Positions 42,531 to 52,598 are shown, numbered from the stretch's first letter. The stretch: 64,000 nucleotides of DNA from Buchananella hordeovulneris (GCF_001907235.1 NZ_MQVS01000005.1:122222-186221); one strand, 5' to 3'. Notes: generated by a model from the letters alone, not told the origin. Made by a program: numbers and translations.

Positions 42531-43543
42531 CCAAGCGTGTAACTAACTGGCTGGCCCTCACGGTGGCCGCGGCGTTGCTGGGGGCCTGCGCCGATCCAGT
42601 GCCGGGACCTGTCAGTGCGCCGACCGCCGAAGAAACCACGCCCGTGCTCACCCCGGAGCAGCTCAGCTCGGCACTCAAGACGATTAACGACGCGCTACAG
42701 GCCGCCGACGCCAAGATGGACCTGGAGTTGCTCGATGACCGGCTCGTCGGCCCGGCGTTGGCGGCCCGCACCAACTCCTACAACTTGGCCAAGGTCAACG
42801 CGAAAGAGTTCCCCTTGGCTAATTTGGTGGCCCCGACTGCTACCGTCTCGGTGTCCGCGGGGGTCGACTGGCCGCGCTCCATCATTGAGGTCACCGAAAC
42901 CCCGGAGGGCGGCCAGGTACCGCTGCTCCGGTTGGCCCAGCAGGCTGATGCCCGCTCCGACTACAAACTGTGGGGCTGGGTGCGCCTGCTGCCGGGCGCT
43001 ACCGTGCCCTCGACGGCCGCCCCCGAGGTGGGATTGGTAGAAACTGGCACTCCCAAGTTCACAGCCAAGGAAGTCATCGATTCCTACACCGCGCAGGTCA
43101 CGGGCGGGGCGCAGGACGGCGCACCGGTAGCGATTTCGGACCCCTACACGCAGGCGGCCTCCACCCAGGTGACTGAGGCGATGGCGGCCACCAAGGATGT
43201 CGGTACCGTGAAAACGGCCTTGACCAGCGGCAAGGACGAACCGGTCAGCATTCCCACCGCGGACGGCGGCTTGATCGTCTTCGCGCCGCTGGAGCAGACG
43301 GTCACTTACCAGCGGACGGTCGCCGGTGCCACCTTCCAGTTGCAGGGAGCGCCCGCGGTGCTGTTGGGGCAAGACCCGTCGGTGTACGGTACGGTGACGG
43401 TGACCTACGACGTTATGCTGGCCTTCGTCATCCCGGCCAAGGACGCGAAGGAAAACGCCACCGTTATCGGGGCGGATCGGACGTTGCGTTCGGTGGTGGC
43501 GGATAAGAGCACCAACCCCGACGAGCAGGAGACCACCCCATGA
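42527..43543 (+). CDS. Lipoprotein of unknown function
   Basis: 338 aa. A signal peptide ends in the lipobox L-L-G-A-C (Cys about 21), followed by a Pro/Thr linker. The mature part looks alpha+beta with no catalytic motif I can see. Its place between the membrane protein and the thioredoxin-TPR protein recurs, I think, in other actinobacteria, and it may be the outer partner of that complex. Coupled by ATGA overlaps on both sides. Confidence 0.65.
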   Translation: MTKRVTNWLALTVAAALLGACADPVPGPVSAPTAEETTPVLTPEQLSSALKTINDALQAADAKMDLELLDDRLVGPALAARTNSYNLAKVNAKEFPLANLVAPTATVSVSAGVDWPRSIIEVTETPEGGQVPLLRLAQQADARSDYKLWGWVRLLPGATVPSTAAPEVGLVETGTPKFTAKEVIDSYTAQVTGGAQDGAPVAISDPYTQAASTQVTEAMAATKDVGTVKTALTSGKDEPVSIPTADGGLIVFAPLEQTVTYQRTVAGATFQLQGAPAVLLGQDPSVYGTVTVTYDVMLAFVIPAKDAKENATVIGADRTLRSVVADKSTNPDEQETTP

Positions 43544-44379
43544 GTGGCGGCATTGACCTTTCCCCCCTCGCTAACAAGCAGCAGCCACCAGCGGCGGGCC
43601 CGGCCCCGTCTCTGCCGCCCGCCCGGGTGGAGCTGACCGAGCAAAACCTCCAGGCCACGGTGGTGGCCTCGCAGCAGGTACCGGTGATCGTCACCCTCGG
43701 GGCGGGCAGCGATCAGTCCTCGCAGCAAAACGTGCAGGCGTTGGAGGCCCTGGCCGCGCGTAACCCGGGCGCGTTCCAGCTGGCCGTGGTCGACATCGAG
43801 ACCGCCCCGCAGGTGGCCGGGGCCTTCGGGATCCAGCGAGTCCCCTACACGCTGGTGCTACTGGCCGGACGGCCCGTGCCGCTGTACGAGGGGGAGGCCT
43901 CGGCGGCCGAACTGGACCCGCTGTGGGACCAGGTGCGGCAGCTTGCCGTGCAGCAGGGGGTGACCGGCAAGACGGCGGCCCCCGGGGCGCAGGCCGAACC
44001 GGAGCCGTTGCCGCCGCTGCACGTGGAGGCCCAGGCGGCCATTGAGGCCGGTGACCTGGCGGCCGCCGAGGCGGCCTACCTGCAGGCGCTCAAGGAGAAT
44101 CCCCGGGACCGGGAAGCGGAGGCTGCCCTGGCACAGGTGCGGCTGATGGTGCGGCTGGAGGCCGGGGGCGACGTGACCGATCCCTTTGCCCGGGCCGACC
44201 AGCTGGTGGCCAGCGGGCACCCGGGCGCCGCCCTGGAGCTGCTGTTGGAGCAGGTGGCCACCACCAGTGGGGAGGAGCGGGAGGCCGCGCGGGCCCGCTT
44301 GGTGGAGCTATTTACGGTGCTCGGGCCCAGCAGCGAGGTGGATGCCGCCCGGCGGCGACTGTCCACGCTCATCATGTAG
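43540..44379 (+). CDS. Thioredoxin-fold/TPR chaperone-like protein (CnoX/YbbN type)
   Basis: 279 aa. A thioredoxin-like domain (about 30-130; F-G-I-Q-R-V-P-Y-T-L-V with the cis-Pro) lacks the C-x-x-C redox pair; the equivalent region reads A-G-S-D-Q-S-S-Q-Q. A TPR-like helical C-terminus follows (A-I-E-A-G-D-L-A-A-A-E-A-A-Y-L-Q-A-L). It resembles YbbN/CnoX, a holdase that hands clients to GroEL. A homologue (Rv1324) lies near glgB in M. tuberculosis. Confidence 0.8.
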   Translation: MSGGIDLSPLANKQQPPAAGPAPSLPPARVELTEQNLQATVVASQQVPVIVTLGAGSDQSSQQNVQALEALAARNPGAFQLAVVDIETAPQVAGAFGIQRVPYTLVLLAGRPVPLYEGEASAAELDPLWDQVRQLAVQQGVTGKTAAPGAQAEPEPLPPLHVEAQAAIEAGDLAAAEAAYLQALKENPRDREAEAALAQVRLMVRLEAGGDVTDPFARADQLVASGHPGAALELLLEQVATTSGEEREAARARLVELFTVLGPSSEVDAARRRLSTLIM

Positions 44380-44971
44380 TGACCTGGGCCAACCGGTACA
44401 GGTGCACGCCCGAGTCCCCGAGAGACGCGGTGTGTATCGTCCGGAAGCCGTGCCGATGATAAAACGGCAGGTTGCGGGGATTGGTTGACTCCAGCCACGG
44501 GGTCTGCACTTCCGCCAGGCCAGCTTGCAACAGGCGCGCGCCGACGCCCTGCCCCTGGGTGGTCGGCAGAACCGCCAGGAGGAAGAGATAGTCCCCGCTG
44601 CAGTCGGGGGCGGCGGAGCGCGCCTGGCGGAGTGCCGTGGTGATGCGTTCGGCTCGCCTGGGGGAGGTCAGAATCTCGGTCATGTCGCCCAGACGCGGCA
44701 GGCTTGCGGGCGGGGTGGTGCCGTGCGGCACCCACGCCGCGAAACCCACGACGTCGGGGCCTACGCGGGCCACGTGGACTAGCGCGGCGGTCACCAGCCA
44801 CTCCAATGTCGGCGAAAAATACAGGGCGATGCGGCTGCGGCGCACATCGCTGCGTTCGTAGGTCGGCGGAAAGTACCACTGCAGCAGGGGATCGTCCCCC
44901 AGCGCCTCCACCAGCACGCGGCGTATCGCGGGCAGGTCCGTTACCTGGGCGCGGACTATTTCGTCGGTCAT
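44372..44971 (-). CDS. GNAT-family acetyltransferase
   Basis: 199 aa. Motif A is V-L-P-T-T-Q-G-Q-G-V-G-A-R-L-L (Q-x-x-G-x-G/A acetyl-CoA loop), and motif B has L-E-S-T-N-P-R-N-L-P-F-Y-H-R-H-G-F, a common GNAT ending. Substrate unknown. It converges on the thioredoxin-TPR gene with an 8-nt overlap. Confidence 0.88.
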   Translation of the reverse strand: MTDEIVRAQVTDLPAIRRVLVEALGDDPLLQWYFPPTYERSDVRRSRIALYFSPTLEWLVTAALVHVARVGPDVVGFAAWVPHGTTPPASLPRLGDMTEILTSPRRAERITTALRQARSAAPDCSGDYLFLLAVLPTTQGQGVGARLLQAGLAEVQTPWLESTNPRNLPFYHRHGFRTIHTASLGDSGVHLYRLAQVTT

Positions 44972-45071
44972 TGTCTCAGACTATGGCAAGCGGCTGGGCG
45001 GCAGTTCCCGCTGAGCAGAGCAGCCTGAGGCGAGGCGAGCAGCTCGTGGCCTGCGGGCAACGTATACGCAG

Positions 45072-45108
45072 CAGACCGGTCGCGGAAGTTTGCTCCACGA
45101 CCGGTCTG
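45072..45108 (-). terminator. Hairpin after the secreted-protein gene
   Basis: CAGACCGGTCG (45072-45082) and CGACCGGTCTG (45098-45108) form a perfect 11-bp stem with a 15-nt loop, 27 nt beyond the stop codon at 45135 on the minus strand. Confidence 0.6.
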
Positions 45109-45134
45109 GCTAGCCAGCGGTATGCAGTTCAGCC

Positions 45135-45863
45135 TTATTCGCCGCTGCGTTGCTTGGCGAACTCGAACAACGAGTCCAGCGAGGCGGAAAATTCCACCAG
45201 GATCGGCACCGGCACAGTCCGGCTGTCAGCGCGGGTCGCCAGCTGCCGCTGCAGCTCCGCGAAGGAAGCCCCCGTGCCCTCCGGCGCGAAGATGGTGACC
45301 ACTAAGGCCCCGTCATCCAACAGGGGGACGCTCCACCCGAATCCGGGGAAGTCTCCGAGCAGTTGCTCGATCTCGGCGTTGGCCTGCGCCAGCTCTGCCC
45401 GCGAGAACGGCGCAAGGGTCACGTGCACGTGCTCGGCGAGCGCGGAGCTGTCAATGAGTTCACGCAACTCAGGGTGGTTCTCTCCGTCAGTACCCTCTTT
45501 CACCGTTAATTCGATGCCGGCGTAGTCGGGGGAGAAGTTGACGTCGGCGTAGATGTCCTCGTGACTGAGGGCAAAGTCTTGTATTTGTCCGTAGAGGTCA
45601 ACTAGCTCGGCAGTGGGTTCTTTCGACATGTCGAATGACCGCGACTCATCAAAGAAGCGCGCCGGGGCAGTGGGGGTGAGCTCACCGGTGGTGTCCAGCA
45701 GCACCCAGATGGGGAGGTCGGCCGCTTCGACGGCCTGCGCGGTGTGTGTCGTGCGAGACGGGTCCGGTGTTTCCTCCGCAGCGATAGCAGACGAATAGAG
45801 AACAGCGGTCCCGAGGGCTGTTGCCGCTGCCAGGGCAGTTAGGGATAAGCGTGGGGAGAGCAC
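45135..45863 (-). CDS. Secreted protein of unknown function
   Basis: 242 aa from GTG, with AAAGGA upstream. The signal peptide is clear, with a basic start, a hydrophobic core and cleavage near A-I-A-A-E. The mature protein has two similar alpha/beta halves (Y-A-D-V-N-F-S-P-D-Y-A-G-I-E-L-T-V and F-G-W-S-V-P-L-L-D-D-G-A-L-V-V-T-I), suggesting a duplicated ferredoxin-like fold as seen in protease-associated domains. Not recognised. It follows apbE by 100 bp and may be an independent unit. Confidence 0.65.
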   Translation of the reverse strand: MLSPRLSLTALAAATALGTAVLYSSAIAAEETPDPSRTTHTAQAVEAADLPIWVLLDTTGELTPTAPARFFDESRSFDMSKEPTAELVDLYGQIQDFALSHEDIYADVNFSPDYAGIELTVKEGTDGENHPELRELIDSSALAEHVHVTLAPFSRAELAQANAEIEQLLGDFPGFGWSVPLLDDGALVVTIFAPEGTGASFAELQRQLATRADSRTVPVPILVEFSASLDSLFEFAKQRSGE

Positions 45864-45963
45864 GATCTAGTCCTTTCGTCGGGCAAGAAATCAGTGCAAC
45901 GACCGTGATCACCCCAGGGTGGTGTACGGGCAGGTGGCGTCCCAACCCCCTGTAGTTTACTTT

Positions 45964-46791
45964 TTAAGTGAGTTGGTCATGCCGGAGGACTATGGCCTGC
46001 GCTCCGTAGGTAGTTTCCAAGTGGGACCGTTGGGTCGGATCCAACATGAGGATGGTGGCGACCGCGTCCGCTAGGCGGGCGGTGGGGGCCTTGACGTAGA
46101 CGGTCACCACGTCGGTGCTGCTGCTGGCCGCCGTGGTCGGATCGAACAGGTGATGATGCTCCACCCCATCTGTCACCCACACCCGTTTCACTGTCGAGCT
46201 CACCGCCAGGCCGCCGTTGGTCAGCTGGGTTTGTCCCACCTGCAGCTGCGGATTGTACGGGTGCTCCAGGGCCAGAGAGACGGGGGTGGGGGAGATGACG
46301 CGCAGGTCCCCACCGCCGTTGACGATTAGCTGTGCCAGTCCCGCCGCCCGGCAGTGCTCCGCGAGCTTGTCGATAAGCCACCCTTTGCCGAAGCCGCCGA
46401 GGTCTAGGCGCACCCCGGCGGGCACGGTCAGGAGCTCGGGCGACAGGTGAGTGCGCTGCCACAAGTCGGCGTGCACCTGGCCTCCCGGACCGCTGCCGTA
46501 ACCGGCCTGTTCCAGGGCGCCGCCGATCGAGATGTTGAACACGCCCCCGCTGTGGGCGTGCAGGTCGCGGGCGAAGGTCAGCATGTCCAGCAACTCGGTG
46601 GGTGGGTTGGGCAGTGTGCCCGTCGTCCCCAGCTGGTTGAGTAGCGAAGTGGGCTCGAAGCGGGAGTAGGCGTGCACGAAGTCGGCCACCAGCGTGGCTA
46701 TCTCCGCCCGCAGGGCGGCAGTGAACTCGCCCTGCCGGGCCTCCAACCACCAGCGTGTGCCGAGCGCGTCGAACTCCAGCGTGGCTACCAC
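45964..46791 (-). CDS. apbE: FAD:protein FMN transferase
   Basis: 275 aa from GTG 46791, with GGGAGAGA just upstream. An ATG at 46833 is in frame but adds a non-family sequence. It attaches FMN to a threonine of target proteins. D-L-G-G-F-G-K-G is the hallmark, and N-G-G-G-D-L and a late D-P follow. The next gene upstream encodes an FMN-binding lipoprotein, its probable substrate. No signal peptide is visible, unlike many ApbE proteins, so flavinylation may happen before export. Confidence 0.92.
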   Translation of the reverse strand: MVATLEFDALGTRWWLEARQGEFTAALRAEIATLVADFVHAYSRFEPTSLLNQLGTTGTLPNPPTELLDMLTFARDLHAHSGGVFNISIGGALEQAGYGSGPGGQVHADLWQRTHLSPELLTVPAGVRLDLGGFGKGWLIDKLAEHCRAAGLAQLIVNGGGDLRVISPTPVSLALEHPYNPQLQVGQTQLTNGGLAVSSTVKRVWVTDGVEHHHLFDPTTAASSSTDVVTVYVKAPTARLADAVATILMLDPTQRSHLETTYGAQAIVLRHDQLT

Positions 46792-46858
46792 AGCTCTCTC
46801 CCGTCTGTCGCCCGGGTGGGCCGGGATCTGCACGGGCCCCGGCCCACCTTTAGCGCTC

Positions 46859-47350
46859 CTAGCGCGCCGCCTCGGCGCGAATCTGGTCCAGGGCCGCGGT
46901 GAAGCCCTTGGTGGTCAGGCTGGCCCCCGCGATGGTGGCCGGGGTGTAGGTGGACAGCGGCTGCCCCACCACGGTGCCGGCAAACTCCTTGTCGAAGGCC
47001 TCCGCGAACTGCGCCGACTTCTCGTCGCCCGTGTTGTAGGTGGCCTTGGCGCCAGTGATCTTGTCCCCGGCAACGGTCAGCTCGACGGTGATCTGGTTGG
47101 TGCCGGCCGGCACCACGTAGTCGGCGGTGGCCGAGAAGGTCTGCTCGCCTGCGGCGGGGGCGGCGGAGGAATCCATCCCGGCGGGGGACGCAGACTCGGC
47201 GGGGGCGGCCGTGGCGGGGGCCGCGCCCTCCGACACCTTGGCGGCCTCATCGGTGGCGCCGCAGCCTGCCAGGGCCGCCAAGCCCAACGTGGTGGCGGCC
47301 ATCGTGGTCAGCGAGCCGATGCTCAGCATGCCCTTGTCCAACTTGTTCAT
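46859..47350 (-). CDS. FMN-binding-domain lipoprotein
   Basis: 163 aa. A signal peptide with lipobox L-A-G-C, a Ser/Ala/Pro-rich linker, then an FMN_bind domain ending in G-A-S-L-T-T-K-G-F, the flavinylation site where ApbE adds FMN to a Thr. Anchored on the outer face of the membrane, it should carry electrons. It lies between a ferric-reductase-like gene and apbE, with AAGGAG 5 nt before the ATG. Confidence 0.9.
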   Translation of the reverse strand: MNKLDKGMLSIGSLTTMAATTLGLAALAGCGATDEAAKVSEGAAPATAAPAESASPAGMDSSAAPAAGEQTFSATADYVVPAGTNQITVELTVAGDKITGAKATYNTGDEKSAQFAEAFDKEFAGTVVGQPLSTYTPATIAGASLTTKGFTAALDQIRAEAAR

Positions 47351-47365
47351 TGTTTCTCCTTACTG

Positions 47366-48646
47366 TCAGAGCGAAAACTCTTCGGTGTGGATTCGGTTGC
47401 TCGCCACCCCGGCCGCTCGCAGGCCCCGCGTAAGGGACTGGGTCATGGCCGGGGGGCCGCACAGGAAGTAGCGATTGGCAGGCGCGGCAGGGATTAACTC
47501 CATGATGCGCTGGGCGGTTGGCAGTTCGGTAGCCACGCCCTCCGGGGCCTGTTCGCTGTAGAGCGGCAGGTAACGCTCCTTAAGCGCCGCCTGCAGCTGC
47601 GGGGCGTACGTGGCGTGTTGGGGGCTGCGTACGCAATACACCAGCCACTGCTCCCGGGTCGCATTCTCTGTCAAGAGGCGGGTGACGAACGGCGTGATGC
47701 CGATACCGCCGGCCACGTAGACCGTGCGGTCGCCATCTACTTGGTGGGTGAAGCTGCCCAGCGGTCCGGTCACCCGGACTGTGCCGGTGGACTGGTTCGC
47801 GAGTTTGCGGGTGAAAGGGCCCAAGACTCGGTAGCTGACGGTGAGCAGCGCCTCCTCGGCGTCCCACGCCACGATGGAGAAGGGATGCTCCTCGCCGCCA
47901 GGGCGCAGCTGCAGGTAGACAAACTGGCCGGGGGTCGGGGTGAACGGACGTGGGCCCAAGCGGCGCAGCTGCAGCTCGTGTACGCCCGGGCTGAGTTCCG
48001 TGTTGCTGGTGATGGTGAAGCGGTGCTTGCCCAGCCCGAGGGCCCCGCCCAGGCGGGCAACCACCGCCACCAGCAGCAGCGCGAGCAGCGTCCAGTAGTA
48101 GACGGCGGTGTACGGGCGGTCGGCGAAGTTGAAACCAGCCAGCGGAATATGGAAGACCAGGAAGAAAAGCGCTAGGTAAGCGGTGAAATGCAGGTACTTC
48201 CACGGGCGGCGAGTCATGCGGCTGCGCAGCACTGCCGAAGAGAACCACACCAGCAGCACCAGCCACAGGGCCACGCGGCCCAACGTGATCGCCCGCGCGG
48301 TGGCGGTGGACAGGTCGGGCACCACGAGGAAGGCCAAATCCTCGCTGTAGCCAACCATGACCAACAACGGGTGGGCGAAAATCAGTATCGCTCCCCAGGT
48401 GCCGAGCTGTCGATGCAACTCAATTCCCTGGGCGTAGTCCGTAGTTAGCAGGCGGGAGGCGGGGCGGCTGCCAAGTAGTAGCAGCCAGGCCAGCAGCATG
48501 GCGCCAGCGTAGCCGCAGATGGTCGACGCCCAGTAGGCGGTCGCGGCCAGGGACCACTCGTGGGGCAGGGGAGCCGTGGGCAGGGCCAGCAGGAGGCTGG
48601 CCCCCAGCAGCGCGGCCACGGCCCACAGTCGGGATCGGAAGAGCAT
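47366..48646 (-). CDS. Ferric-reductase-like membrane flavocytochrome
   Basis: 426 aa. Six helices (to about 190) bear the His pairs of a ferric-reductase-like heme domain (E-L-H-R-Q-L, I-F-A-H-P-L, Y-L-H-F, F-H-I-P). The C-terminal half is an FAD/NAD(P)H module with H-P-F-S-I, G-G-I-G-I-T-P and C-G-P-P-A-M. It should oxidise NAD(P)H and pass electrons across the membrane to the flavinylated lipoprotein encoded next. The acceptor could be iron or another extracellular compound. Confidence 0.88.
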   Translation of the reverse strand: MLFRSRLWAVAALLGASLLLALPTAPLPHEWSLAATAYWASTICGYAGAMLLAWLLLLGSRPASRLLTTDYAQGIELHRQLGTWGAILIFAHPLLVMVGYSEDLAFLVVPDLSTATARAITLGRVALWLVLLVWFSSAVLRSRMTRRPWKYLHFTAYLALFFLVFHIPLAGFNFADRPYTAVYYWTLLALLLVAVVARLGGALGLGKHRFTITSNTELSPGVHELQLRRLGPRPFTPTPGQFVYLQLRPGGEEHPFSIVAWDAEEALLTVSYRVLGPFTRKLANQSTGTVRVTGPLGSFTHQVDGDRTVYVAGGIGITPFVTRLLTENATREQWLVYCVRSPQHATYAPQLQAALKERYLPLYSEQAPEGVATELPTAQRIMELIPAAPANRYFLCGPPAMTQSLTRGLRAAGVASNRIHTEEFSL

Positions 48647-48863
48647 TGCGGCAATGTAACAGGCGGCAGCTGAACGTCAGGTGTGAGTATGGTGAGGCAG
48701 GCCTATGACATTGCCAATGCTGTGGTTAGGGTCACCGCCCGGCGGGAGAGAGGCGTAACCAACATGTTGCCTGCTAACGGGTGGCAAAGTGGCTGTGGGG
48801 GGAGTACGGTTGGTGGACATATGTGCTTGGGATCACAGTTGATCTTGGACCTGAAAGGGTGAC

Positions 48864-50303
48864 ATGCAAACCGATACCGTCAAAGACGACGCAACAGCCG
48901 CACACGGCAAAGTTTCTCTACCCGCGCTGACCGCCCTGGTGGTCGGCTCCATGATCGGTGGGGGCATCTTTGGACTGCCCTCCCAAATGGCGGAGGCTGC
49001 CGCGCCCGGGCCGCTCATCATCGGCTGGATCATCACCGGCGTGGGCATGCTGTTCCTCGCCCTCGTCTATCAGCGCCTGTCGCGCTCCCGCCCGGACCTG
49101 GAAGCCGGTGTCTACTCCTACGCCCGCGCTGGCTTCGGCGACTACGTCGGCTTCTCCTCAGCCTGGGGCTACTGGGTGAGCGCCTGGCTCGGCAACGTCT
49201 CCTACCTGGTGCTACTCATGGCCTCCATCGGGGTGTTCGTGCCCGGCATGGGGGACGGCAACACCGGCCAGGCCATCGTCGGCGCCTCGGTGTTGTTGTG
49301 GGTGTACGCCGGGTTGATTGCCCTGGGCGTGAAGGAAGCTTCCTTCGTCAACGCCATCATCACGGTCGGCAAGATCCTGCCGCTGCTGGTCTTTATCGTC
49401 TTGGGCCTGTTCGCCTTCCGCCTAGACATTATGGTCAACGACTTCTGGGGTACCGAAAGCGGGGATCTGGGCAACACCATTAGCCAGATCAAGAACATGA
49501 TGCTGGTGACCGTCTGGGTCTTCATCGGGGTGGAAGGGGCGTCTGTCTTCTCCGAGCGGGCACGCAAGCGGCACGACGTTGGCCGTGCCACCATCGTCGG
49601 CTTCGCCTCGGTGCTCGCCCTCCTGCTGGCCGTGAACCTGTTGTCCTACGGCATTGCCGCCCGGCCGGAGCTGGCCGGACTGGCCGACCCATCCTTGGCG
49701 GGCGTGCTGACGATCGCGGTGGGCTCGTGGGGCGCGAAGTTCGTGGCCGTGGGCCTGATCATCTCCCTGATCGGGGCGCTGCTGTCGTGGTTCTTGTTCG
49801 CCGCCGAAGTGCTGCGCGTGCCGGCCGTCGACGGCCTCCTGCCGGCCTGGCTGGGGCGTCAGAGCAGCCGTGACGTGCCCGTCGGGGCCCTGATGCTGAC
49901 CGTCGGTAGTGTCCAGGTCTTCCTGATCCTGGCGTACTTCAACTCCTCTACGTACACCACGTTGATTCTCCTGGCCTCGGCCCTGATCCTGCTGCCCTAT
50001 CTGCTGTCAGCGCTGTATCAGATCGTGTACGCGGTGCGCCACAGTGAGAAAGCTAGCCGTGCTGACCTGATCGTGGGGGGCTGCGCCAGCGTCTACGCCC
50101 TGTGGCTGCTGTATGCCGCCGGGTTGAAATACCTGCTCTTCATCGGGCTGTTCTACCTGGCAGGTACCCCATTCTTCGTATCTGCTAAGCGGGCGCGCGG
50201 CAAGACAGTGTTCAAACCGTTTGAGTTGGTTATCGTGTGTGCCTTCGCCGCCACCAGCATGGCCGCGATAGTCTTCCTGTCCACCGGGCAGATAAAGCTC
50301 TAG
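48864..50303 (+). CDS. arcD: Arginine/ornithine antiporter-like permease (APC family)
   Basis: 479 aa, about 12 helices. S-M-I-G-G-G-I-F-G-L-P-S in helix 1 is the basic amino-acid/polyamine antiporter signature. W-V-F-I-G-V-E-G-A-S-V-F-S-E-R-A in helix 6 also fits ArcD. ArcD swaps arginine and ornithine in the deiminase pathway, but no arcA, arcB or arcC is in the window, so the substrate is a family-based guess. It is a single gene, ending at a strong terminator. Confidence 0.8.
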   Translation: MQTDTVKDDATAAHGKVSLPALTALVVGSMIGGGIFGLPSQMAEAAAPGPLIIGWIITGVGMLFLALVYQRLSRSRPDLEAGVYSYARAGFGDYVGFSSAWGYWVSAWLGNVSYLVLLMASIGVFVPGMGDGNTGQAIVGASVLLWVYAGLIALGVKEASFVNAIITVGKILPLLVFIVLGLFAFRLDIMVNDFWGTESGDLGNTISQIKNMMLVTVWVFIGVEGASVFSERARKRHDVGRATIVGFASVLALLLAVNLLSYGIAARPELAGLADPSLAGVLTIAVGSWGAKFVAVGLIISLIGALLSWFLFAAEVLRVPAVDGLLPAWLGRQSSRDVPVGALMLTVGSVQVFLILAYFNSSTYTTLILLASALILLPYLLSALYQIVYAVRHSEKASRADLIVGGCASVYALWLLYAAGLKYLLFIGLFYLAGTPFFVSAKRARGKTVFKPFELVIVCAFAATSMAAIVFLSTGQIKL

Positions 50304-50316
50304 ACGTCCAGGGAGA

Positions 50317-50353
50317 AGGTGGGGCCGGTCGGACAATCCGACCGGCCCCACCT
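50317..50353. terminator. Bidirectional terminator between arcD and glgB
   Basis: AGGTGGGGCCGGTCGGA (50317-50333) and its exact complement (50337-50353) form a 17-bp stem with a 3-nt loop, between two convergent genes. Confidence 0.9.
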
Positions 50354-50372
50354 CGCTGCGCCCCGCCGCGCG

Positions 50373-52598
50373 CTAGACGATCTTGTGCAGCCACAGGGCA
50401 CCCAGCGGCGGCACCCGCAGGGACGCCGAGTGTGCGCGGCCGTCCCAAGCAATGTCCTCAGCCCACACGGTGCCCATGTTGCCGACCCCGGAGCCGAAGT
50501 AGACATCCGAGTCAGTGTTCAACACCTCGTCCCACTGCCCGCCTGCCGGCAGTCCCACGCGGTAGGACTCGTGCGGCAGGCCTGCGAAGTTGACGATGCA
50601 CACCAGCAGGTCGTAGCGGCCGTCGTCGCGTTCCCCCTTGCGCACGAACGACAGCACGTTGTGATCCCCGTCGTTCGCGTTGATCCACTCAAAGCCCTCG
50701 CCCGTGAAGTCGTGTCGCCATAGGGCCGGGGTGTCCCGGTACAGCTGGTTAAGCTGCTTGACGAGGCCACGCACACCCTGGTGTTCCACCTTGTCCAAGT
50801 GCCACCAATCCAAGCCGTGGTCAGCGTTCCACTCGGCGCCCTGCCCGAACTCCTGCCCCATGAACAACAACTGCTTGCCGGGATGGGCCCACTGGTAGGC
50901 CAGCAGCGCCCGGAGTCCCGCCAACTGCTGCCAGTAGTCGCCCGGCATCTTGGCCAGCAACGAACCCTTGCCGTGCACGACCTCGTCGTGGCTGAACGGC
51001 AGGACGAACTGCTCGGTGAAGGCGTAGATGAGGGAGAACGTCATCTTGCCGTGGTGCCAGCGGCGGTTGATCGGCTTTTCCGCCATATAGGACAGGGTGT
51101 CGTTCATCCAGCCCATGTTCCACTTCAAGCCGAAACCCAGCCCGCCGTATTCGGTCGGGGCGGTCACGCCCGGGAACGCCGTGGACTCCTCGGCCACCAT
51201 CACGATGCCCGGGTTGGTGCGGTAAGCGGTAGCGTTGGCCTCTTGGAGGAAGGAAATAGCCTCCAGATTTTCCCGCCCGCCGTAGATATTGGGCACCCAC
51301 GCCCCGTGTTCGCGCGAATAGTCGAGATACAGCATGGAGGCCACCGCGTCGACCCGCAGGCCGTCAATGTGGAACTCGCTGAGCCAATACACGGCATTGG
51401 CCACCAGGAAGTTACGCACCTCCGCCCGGCCGAAATTGAAAATGTAGGTGCCCCAGTCGGGGTGCTCACCCAGGCGCGGGTCGGGGTGCTCGTACAGCGG
51501 CGTGCCGTCGAACCGCGCCAGGGCCCACTCGTCCTTCGGGAAGTGGGCGGGCACCCAGTCCAGGATCACGCCGATGCCCGCCTGGTGCAGGGCATCGACC
51601 AGGAAACGGAAGTCGTCGGGGGTGCCGAAGCGGGATGTGGGGGCGTAGTAGGAGGTGACCTGGTAGCCCCACGATCCGCCGAACGGGTGCTCAGCGACCG
51701 GCATGAACTCCACGTGCGTGAACCCCAGGTCCACGACGTAGTCCACCAGCTCCGTCGCCAGCTGGCGGTAGGACAGGCCAGGCCGCCACGAGCCGAGGTG
51801 CACCTCGTAAATGCTCATTGCCCCCGCGTGGGGGTCGCGCTGCGCCCGCTTTTCCATCCAGTCTTTGTCGCCCCAGGTGTGCACATCCTTGGTGACCACC
51901 GACGCGGTGGCCGGGGGCACCTCGCAGGCCCGCGCCATGGGGTCGGCCTTTTGCCGCCAGGCCCCGTCGCTTTGGCGGATCTCGAACTTGTAGCGGGCGC
52001 CCACGCCTACCCCCGGAATGAACAGCTCCCACACCCCGGAGTTGCCCAGGGAACGCATGGAGGTGCCGGTGCCGTCCCAATAGTTGAAGTCCCCGACCAC
52101 CCGCACGGCTTGTGCGTTGGGGGCCCACACCGCGAACGAGGTGCCGCGCACCGCCCCGAGCGGGCCGTCGTACTCGCGCACGTGCGCGCCCAAGACCTCC
52201 CAGAGCCGTTCGTGCCGCCCCTCCCGGATCAGGTGCAGGTCAAGCTCCCCGACGGTGGGCAGGAAACGGTAAGGATCATCCACCTCGGCCACCGAGTCGC
52301 CGTACCGCACCTGCAGCCGATAGTCCATCATCTCCTGGCCCGGCAGCACCGCCACCCACACCCCGTAGGCCTCGTGCACGGCAGGGAAACTGCCCTCTTC
52401 GGTCACCACCGTCACCTCGTCGGCCAGGTGCCGGACCGTGCGGATAGTGATGCCGTGTTCGCCTACGTGTGGTCCCAGCACCGAGTGTGGGGAGTAATAC
52501 TCGCCTACGGCCACCTGACCCAAAATTGCGTCGTCTACGCGAATGGGGGCGGCCTGCGAGGCAGCGGGCACCGGGTTCGGGGAGTCTGGAATGCTCAT
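50373..52598 (-). CDS. glgB: 1,4-alpha-glucan branching enzyme
   Basis: 741 aa from the ATG at 52598. The frame stays open upstream only as a shadow of mak. It makes alpha-1,6 branches. An N-terminal CBM48-like domain precedes a GH13 barrel with [10 protein letters not shown] (nucleophile Asp), V-A-E-E-S-T (acid Glu) and [11 protein letters not shown]. It is the last gene of the glgE operon, 55 nt after mak. Confidence 0.96.
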   Translation of the reverse strand: MSIPDSPNPVPAASQAAPIRVDDAILGQVAVGEYYSPHSVLGPHVGEHGITIRTVRHLADEVTVVTEEGSFPAVHEAYGVWVAVLPGQEMMDYRLQVRYGDSVAEVDDPYRFLPTVGELDLHLIREGRHERLWEVLGAHVREYDGPLGAVRGTSFAVWAPNAQAVRVVGDFNYWDGTGTSMRSLGNSGVWELFIPGVGVGARYKFEIRQSDGAWRQKADPMARACEVPPATASVVTKDVHTWGDKDWMEKRAQRDPHAGAMSIYEVHLGSWRPGLSYRQLATELVDYVVDLGFTHVEFMPVAEHPFGGSWGYQVTSYYAPTSRFGTPDDFRFLVDALHQAGIGVILDWVPAHFPKDEWALARFDGTPLYEHPDPRLGEHPDWGTYIFNFGRAEVRNFLVANAVYWLSEFHIDGLRVDAVASMLYLDYSREHGAWVPNIYGGRENLEAISFLQEANATAYRTNPGIVMVAEESTAFPGVTAPTEYGGLGFGLKWNMGWMNDTLSYMAEKPINRRWHHGKMTFSLIYAFTEQFVLPFSHDEVVHGKGSLLAKMPGDYWQQLAGLRALLAYQWAHPGKQLLFMGQEFGQGAEWNADHGLDWWHLDKVEHQGVRGLVKQLNQLYRDTPALWRHDFTGEGFEWINANDGDHNVLSFVRKGERDDGRYDLLVCIVNFAGLPHESYRVGLPAGGQWDEVLNTDSDVYFGSGVGNMGTVWAEDIAWDGRAHSASLRVPPLGALWLHKIV

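Noticed and set aside
48691..48710. DtxR/iron-box-like sequence upstream of the ferric-reductase-like gene
   Set aside because: Only partial symmetry (GTGAGGCAGGCCTATG); too weak to call without a motif scan.
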